Position numbers and translations under genes: made by a program
The notes under the pieces: model-generated
What the model saw: only the letters and a program-made list of their open reading frames with translations
Told to the model about the DNA's origin: nothing
The model's database searches: none
In this document: piece after piece, positions 59,461 through 64,000 of the stretch
How the letters are laid out: the number at the start of each line of letters is the position of its first letter
How positions within the stretch are numbered: the stretch's first letter is position 1
DNA from: CBDAPE01 sp965198325
GTDB lineage: Bacteria; Pseudomonadota; Alphaproteobacteria; UBA828; JAPUJA01
Assembly (NCBI GenBank): GCA_965198325.1
Contig: CBDAPE010000018.1
Location: 434,001 to 498,000 of the forward strand
Direction: 5' to 3'
Length of the DNA: 64,000 nucleotides

Positions 59461-61049
59461 TGGCGGAAGTGACGCATGCCTGTAAACACCATCGCGAGAT
59501 CCGCTTCGTCAGCCGCGGCGATAACTTCATTATCGCGCACCGAGCCGCCGGGCTGGATGACAGCGGTCGCACCCGCTTCGACGGTGGCGAGCAGCCCGTC
59601 TGCAAAGGGGAAGAAGGCGTCGGAGGCGGCAGCCGAGCCGACTGCTCGGCTTTCCGTCTCGCCCGCCGTGGCTTGCGCTTCGGCGGCCTTGCGCGCGGCG
59701 ATCCGTGCCGAATCCACTCGGCTCATCTGCCCCGCTCCGATGCCCACGGTTGCCCGGTTCCTGGCGTAGACGATGGTATTCGACTTGACATGCTTGGCGA
59801 TCCGGAACGCGAATAAAAGATCGCCCATCTCGGTTTCGCTCGGCGCGCGTTTCGTGACGACCTGAAGCGCCTCGTCGTCGACCACCCGGCCGTCGCGGTC
59901 CTGGAGCAGATAGCCGCCGGACACAGCACGGAGCGTTGGGCAGCGGTCTGCCGGGTCGGGCAATGCGCCGGTTACGAGCAGCCGGAGGTTCTTCTTTTCA
60001 CCCAAAATCCTGCGCGCATCCGCGTCGGCATCCGGTGCAATGACCACCTCAGCGAAAAGCTCGGCAATTCGTGACGCGGTCGGGCCGTCAAGCGGCCGGT
60101 TTGCCGCGATCACCCCGCCAAAAGCGCTCACGGGGTCGCAGGCGAGTGCTCGGGAATAAGCCTCGGCGAGACTGTCGGCTAGAGCAGCCCCACAGGGGTT
60201 TGCGTGCTTAATAATCGCAACCGCCGGCTCGTCGGCGAACTCACTAACCAGCTCGAAGGCGGCGTCCGTGTCGTTGAGGTTGTTATAGCTGAGCTCCTTG
60301 CCCTGCAATTGCCGCGCAGTCGCGACACCCGGGCGTGGCTCGGTGTCGACATAAAAGGCCGCGCTTTGATGGGGATTTTCTCCATAGCGCAGATTTTGGC
60401 GCCGCTCGACGGCAATCAGCAACCGCTCAGGATAGGCATCGCCATCTTGCTTCGCGAACCACCCGGCGATCGCGACATCATAGGCCGCGGTGTGAGCAAA
60501 GGCCGCGGCCGCGAGGCGCCGTCGCAACGTTCCGCCAATCGCGCCATCGTTGTGATGCATCTCGTCCATCACCGTCTGGTAGCTCTGCGGATCGGTGACG
60601 ACGGCGACCGATCCGTGATTCTTGGCAGCCGCCCGGATCAGGGTCGGGCCACCAATGTCGATATTTTCGATGCAGTCGTCGAACCCCGCTCCAGCCCGCA
60701 CCGTCGCTTCGAACGGGTAGAGATTGACAATCACCAGATCAATCGGCGGGATGCCGTGGTGATCGAGCGCCTCCATATGCGAGGGATCGTCCCGATTGGC
60801 GAGAATGCCGCCGTGGATCATCGGGTGCAATGTCTTCACCCGTCCGTTCATGATCTCCGGAAAGCCTGTATGGCGCGAAACCTCGACGACATCGATCCCG
60901 GCCTCGGCCAGTGCTTTGGCCGACCCGCCCGTCGAGAGTAATTCGGTGCCGTGCTCGGCGAGAAACCGGCCGAAGTCCTCGATCCCTGTCTTGTCGGAAA
61001 CAGAGACCAGGGCGCGGCGTGTCGGACGAAGGATGGACGGCTCGGACAT
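59457..61049 (-). CDS. purH: Bifunctional AICAR formyltransferase / IMP cyclohydrolase
   Basis: PurH catalyses the last two steps of IMP synthesis. The N-terminal MGS-like IMP cyclohydrolase domain has ELLSTGGSAKALAEAGIDVVEVS and GFPEIMNGRVKTLHPMIHGGIL. The formyltransferase domain has LRYGENPHQSAAFY, AVAIIKHANPCGAALADSL (catalytic Lys-His) and ends FFPFADGLLATVEAGATAVIQPGGSVRDNEVIAAADE. The 530-residue length is typical. I chose ATG 61049 (MSEPSILRPTRRALVSVSDKTG); AAGGAGCC lies 13 bases ahead. The Sel1 gene is coupled downstream. Confidence 0.96.
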   Translation of the reverse strand: MSEPSILRPTRRALVSVSDKTGIEDFGRFLAEHGTELLSTGGSAKALAEAGIDVVEVSRHTGFPEIMNGRVKTLHPMIHGGILANRDDPSHMEALDHHGIPPIDLVIVNLYPFEATVRAGAGFDDCIENIDIGGPTLIRAAAKNHGSVAVVTDPQSYQTVMDEMHHNDGAIGGTLRRRLAAAAFAHTAAYDVAIAGWFAKQDGDAYPERLLIAVERRQNLRYGENPHQSAAFYVDTEPRPGVATARQLQGKELSYNNLNDTDAAFELVSEFADEPAVAIIKHANPCGAALADSLAEAYSRALACDPVSAFGGVIAANRPLDGPTASRIAELFAEVVIAPDADADARRILGEKKNLRLLVTGALPDPADRCPTLRAVSGGYLLQDRDGRVVDDEALQVVTKRAPSETEMGDLLFAFRIAKHVKSNTIVYARNRATVGIGAGQMSRVDSARIAARKAAEAQATAGETESRAVGSAAASDAFFPFADGLLATVEAGATAVIQPGGSVRDNEVIAAADEADLAMVFTGMRHFRH

Positions 61050-61107
61050 GGCGGAAACGGCTCCTTGTTTTGGTCGCTCGCGGCACTGGGCCGTGATGAT
61101 CTGAATC

Positions 61108-63042
61108 TTATGTGGCGGTTTTGAGGCTGTCCCCGGCGTTATGGGGCGCTGGGGCATATTCGGGCACGAGGATGCGGGTCAACGCGAGGGTTTCTGTTGT
61201 GCGCCGGCTACGGGCGGCTTCGATCAAGCGGTCTATATTGCTCGTCAAATCGTCGAGCGCCGCAGGCCGCAAACCGGCACAGAGAATTCCCTCTTGTGCG
61301 GTCTGAAGAGGGGGCTCGCCGCCATGAAAAAGTTCTTCGAAGAGCTTTTCTCCGGGGCGCAGGCCGATATAGTCGATCGCGACGTCGACGTCGGGCGTTA
61401 ACCCGGCGAGCCGAATCATCTGGCGCGCGAGATCATCGATCCGGACCGGCTTGCCCATGTCGAGTACATAGATTCCCTTGCCGCCCGACGGCTCCTCCAC
61501 GCCCAGCGCGGATGCCTGGAGCACAAGTTCGACGGCTTCGCGGATCATCATGAAATACCGTGTTACGTCCGGGTGTGTCACTGTCAACGGACCGCCTGCG
61601 TCGAGCTGATGCTGAAAAAGTGGAACGACCGAGCCCGTCGAGCCCAGGACGTTACCAAATCGCACGGTCACATAATGGCAGCCACCATCGGGCCGCGCGG
61701 CATCTATGGCGTGGCAGTAGCTTTCGGCAATCCGCTTGGTTGCGCCCATTACGCTGGTTGGGTTAACCGCCTTGTCGGTAGAGATCAGGACCATGGCGCC
61801 GACGCTGGCATCGTGGCAGGCGTCTGCCAGGTTGCGCGTACCGAGAATGTTGGTTAGCGCACCCTCGTTCGGATTGTCCTCGATCATGGGGACATGCTTG
61901 AAGGCTGCGGCGTGAAACACCAGATCGGGCCGTTCCCGGGCAAAGACCTGGTCAATCCGGGCCCGGTCGCGCACATCGCCCAAAACGGCAATTCGGGGGA
62001 CCTCGCCACGGCTACGACCGAGCTCCATATCGATGCGGTAAAGATTATGTTCGGCGTTATCGAGCAAAATGAGACGCGCTGGCCGATAGTCCGCGATTTG
62101 GCGGGACAGCTCGCCGCCGATGCTGCCGCCCGCGCCGGTGACCAACACCCGCTTGCCCGCAATCAGCGCTTCCATGCCGGAGCGGTCGAGCACGGTCTGG
62201 GGACGGCCCAGGATATCCTCGATCGCAACCGGGCGCGTGTCGATCGGTGACTCGCGGTGACGGAAATCGGTCAGTTTGGGCAGACGCGCGAGGCTTATGC
62301 CCGCGGCGTCTGCCATCTCGAACAGTCGCGCCAGCGGCTCACCCTTTATGGCGTCCTCCGTGACGATCAGCCGTTGCGGCTGCTCGCCACGCCGCTTGAG
62401 CTTGACGACGGACTCGTCGAGTGCGTCGAGCGGACCGAGAATCCGAATGCCGTGGATGTGACGCCCCAGTTTATTACGGTCGTCGTCAAGCAGTCCGAGC
62501 ACACGATAGTTGGCCTCGGGGCTTCGAGTCATTTCGCGGATAAAGCCTTCGGCGGCGTCACCCGCGCCGGCAAGCAAAACGGGAATACGCGATTTGCGGG
62601 CTGCGGCATCGAAGGCGCCGCCCAGCGTGCCGTAGCGGGCGAGCCGGTAGGTGAAGCGCGAGCCCCCCATCAGGGCAAGCAGAATGAACCAGTTGATGAC
62701 CAAGGCGGACCGCGGGAAGGTCTCGAGGCGAGTGATGACGAACAACAGGGGCAGGAAGACCAGGATCGCGAGAGAGACCGCCTTGGTGATCTGGATCAGA
62801 TCGGGCAGTGAGGCGTAGCGCCATACGCCGCGATAGACCCGCAAGCGCCAGAAGACGACGGCACAGACTCCGGTAAAGAGTACAACGCCCCACAGCGTGG
62901 TCGAAATCGTCCCGGGCTGAAAGTCGAAGGTTCCGCGGCGTAGAGCGAGTGCGAGCGCGAACGAGCCGGCCGCCATCGCCAGGTCGTGGACGGTTACCAG
63001 ATAATTGCGGTTGATGCGGAAAGGCGCGCGCTTGTCAGCCAT
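61108..63042 (-). CDS. Membrane-bound nucleotide-sugar 4,6-dehydratase (CapD/WbpM-like)
   Basis: A 644-residue protein. The first ~130 residues have four membrane segments; the rest is an extended SDR domain with GAGGSIGGELSRQIADYRPARLILLDNAEHNLYRI (nucleotide motif) and VLISTDKAVNPTSVMGATKRIAESYCHAI, in which the usual YxxxK is replaced by MxxxK, as in other CapD/WbpM-type enzymes. They make UDP-2-acetamido-2,6-dideoxy-4-keto sugars for surface polysaccharides. It overlaps the glycosyltransferase gene upstream by 8 bases, showing one operon. Confidence 0.92.
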   Translation of the reverse strand: MADKRAPFRINRNYLVTVHDLAMAAGSFALALALRRGTFDFQPGTISTTLWGVVLFTGVCAVVFWRLRVYRGVWRYASLPDLIQITKAVSLAILVFLPLLFVITRLETFPRSALVINWFILLALMGGSRFTYRLARYGTLGGAFDAAARKSRIPVLLAGAGDAAEGFIREMTRSPEANYRVLGLLDDDRNKLGRHIHGIRILGPLDALDESVVKLKRRGEQPQRLIVTEDAIKGEPLARLFEMADAAGISLARLPKLTDFRHRESPIDTRPVAIEDILGRPQTVLDRSGMEALIAGKRVLVTGAGGSIGGELSRQIADYRPARLILLDNAEHNLYRIDMELGRSRGEVPRIAVLGDVRDRARIDQVFARERPDLVFHAAAFKHVPMIEDNPNEGALTNILGTRNLADACHDASVGAMVLISTDKAVNPTSVMGATKRIAESYCHAIDAARPDGGCHYVTVRFGNVLGSTGSVVPLFQHQLDAGGPLTVTHPDVTRYFMMIREAVELVLQASALGVEEPSGGKGIYVLDMGKPVRIDDLARQMIRLAGLTPDVDVAIDYIGLRPGEKLFEELFHGGEPPLQTAQEGILCAGLRPAALDDLTSNIDRLIEAARSRRTTETLALTRILVPEYAPAPHNAGDSLKTAT

Positions 63043-64000
63043 CAGTCGATCGCGTCCTGGGACGGGGAAGATAGCACAACAAGGCACCGATCAATACCGC
63101 CGCTCCACCCACCGCCGGCCAACTGGCGAGCGGCGCGAGGACAACAAGGGCGGCCAGACCGACGAGACCGAGATTGACGACCAGAATGAGGATCACAGTC
63201 TGGTCATGGCGCCGCCTTGCCTGGACCGCCTTTTGATAGATGTGCTCCCGGTGGGCCCGCCAGACGGTCTTGCGGCGTAATGCCCTGCGAGCGAGTGTCA
63301 AGGTTGCGTCGGCCAGGTAATAGCCCGGCAGAATCAGGGCCGGCGCCCAGTGTCCGCTTATCGCCAGCATCACGAGGAGCCAACCCATCAAGAAGCCCAG
63401 CGGCACGCTCCCGACATCGCCCAGGAAGATGCGCGCCGGATGCCAGTTCCAGGGCAGGAAGCCGAGCGCCGAGGCCAGCGCGATGACGGCGAAGGCGCCG
63501 AGCACCGGCGTGATCCCGATGAAGATGCCGAGCACGGCGATTCCCCCGGCAATAGTCGTCGTTTCAATGCTCGTGATGCCGTCAATTCCATCCATGAAGT
63601 TGTAAACGTTGACGAACCAAAGCCAGAGCAGGGCGGCGATCAGGCGGTCTGGAATTAGCGGCAGCAACCCCTGGAACATAAGCGCATCTGCGGGCAGGCT
63701 GACGAGCACGACGACGACGGTCGCAGCCTGAATTGCGAGCCGCGGGAGAATCCCCAAACCGCGGAGATCGTCGGCCCATGAAAACAGGGCGAGCATTGCC
63801 GCAGCTCCCAACATAACCCAAATGCTCGCACCCTCGCTCAGCGTCAGAGCCAATACCAGCCATCCGGCGAGCAGACTGCCTACGACCGCAATGCCTGCGC
63901 CCCGGGGCGTTGGTATGCTATGGCTGGAGCGTTCGTTGGGATGGTCGAGAATGGCGCGCCGGCGCAACACGCGGCACAGGAGCGCAGTGCCACCCGCCGA
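63035..64000 (-). CDS. Undecaprenyl-phosphate glycosyl-1-phosphate transferase, GT4 (WecA/MraY-like), 5' end cut off
   Basis: Partial membrane glycosyltransferase; the frame is open through the last base, so the N-terminus lies beyond the window. It has many hydrophobic segments and the family's acidic motifs (LFSWADDLRGLG; WFVNVYNFMDGIDGITSIE; RIFLGDVGSVPLGFLMG). It would transfer a sugar-1-phosphate to undecaprenyl phosphate, the first step of surface-polysaccharide assembly, which fits the downstream CapD-like enzyme. An in-frame TTG/GTG at 63970 is not a convincing start. Confidence 0.9.
   Translation of the reverse strand, partial: SAGGTALLCRVLRRRAILDHPNERSSHSIPTPRGAGIAVVGSLLAGWLVLALTLSEGASIWVMLGAAAMLALFSWADDLRGLGILPRLAIQAATVVVVLVSLPADALMFQGLLPLIPDRLIAALLWLWFVNVYNFMDGIDGITSIETTTIAGGIAVLGIFIGITPVLGAFAVIALASALGFLPWNWHPARIFLGDVGSVPLGFLMGWLLVMLAISGHWAPALILPGYYLADATLTLARRALRRKTVWRAHREHIYQKAVQARRRHDQTVILILVVNLGLVGLAALVVLAPLASWPAVGGAAVLIGALLCYLPRPRTRSTDG

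Noticed and set aside
1..64000. CRISPR arrays and rRNA genes
   Set aside because: No regularly spaced repeats with spacers and no rRNA sequence were seen anywhere in the window.

Overview
The window is about 64 kb of high-GC, gene-dense chromosome from an alphaproteobacterium, probably of a Rhodospirillales-like lineage. The basis is the order parA-parB-holA-lptE-leuS, a DUF3576 lipoprotein, the very large NAD-dependent glutamate dehydrogenase, RibA with a degenerate RibB-like N-terminus, and a PrdX-type editing protein. The lineage is inferred from gene content alone, because no search could be run. Both end genes (parA and a glycosyltransferase) run off the window.

Layout. 1-5.9 kb: chromosome segregation (parAB), then holA, lptE and leuS on the minus strand. 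6.0-10 kb: sulfate activation (cysD, cysNC) beside a decayed cysH remnant. 10-17.6 kb: ThiE/TenI-like protein, YggS, L,D-transpeptidase, GNAT, ribA, an OmpR-type regulator, enoyl-CoA hydratase, and an FkbM-type methyltransferase fused in frame to PyrE. 17.7-23 kb: a metallo-beta-lactamase-fold gene split by a 4,455-bp IS1595-family element with cargo. 23-35 kb: xthA, DUF1127, an ArsR-permease pair, an M24 peptidase gene with two in-frame stops, a protein with two class I amidotransferase domains, MATE, lolA and ftsK. 35-47 kb: acyl-CoA dehydrogenase, a GcvT/DmdA-like protein, two tandem amidases, a UbiH-type monooxygenase, sulfide:quinone oxidoreductase, small housekeeping genes and tRNA-Gly. 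47-52 kb: mtnA with a class II aldolase (methylthioribose-phosphate salvage or DHAP shunt), a CocE-type hydrolase and ribokinase. 52-59 kb: divergent NADP- and NAD-type glutamate dehydrogenases. 59-64 kb: Sel1-repeat protein, purH, and the start of a surface-polysaccharide locus.

The most striking item is the IS1595-family element. It has perfect 25-bp terminal inverted repeats and an 8-bp target duplication, and removing it restores the host gene in frame. Besides the transposase it carries an orphan adenine-methyltransferase-like protein, a winged-helix-like protein, three small unknown ORFs and a TbpB-like surface lipoprotein. Other notable items are the cysH remnant with a one-base deletion, the M24 gene that keeps its catalytic residues despite two stops, the FkbM-PyrE fusion, the double-GATase protein, and a matched pair of ArsR operator-like palindromes with a possibly leaderless arsR transcript.
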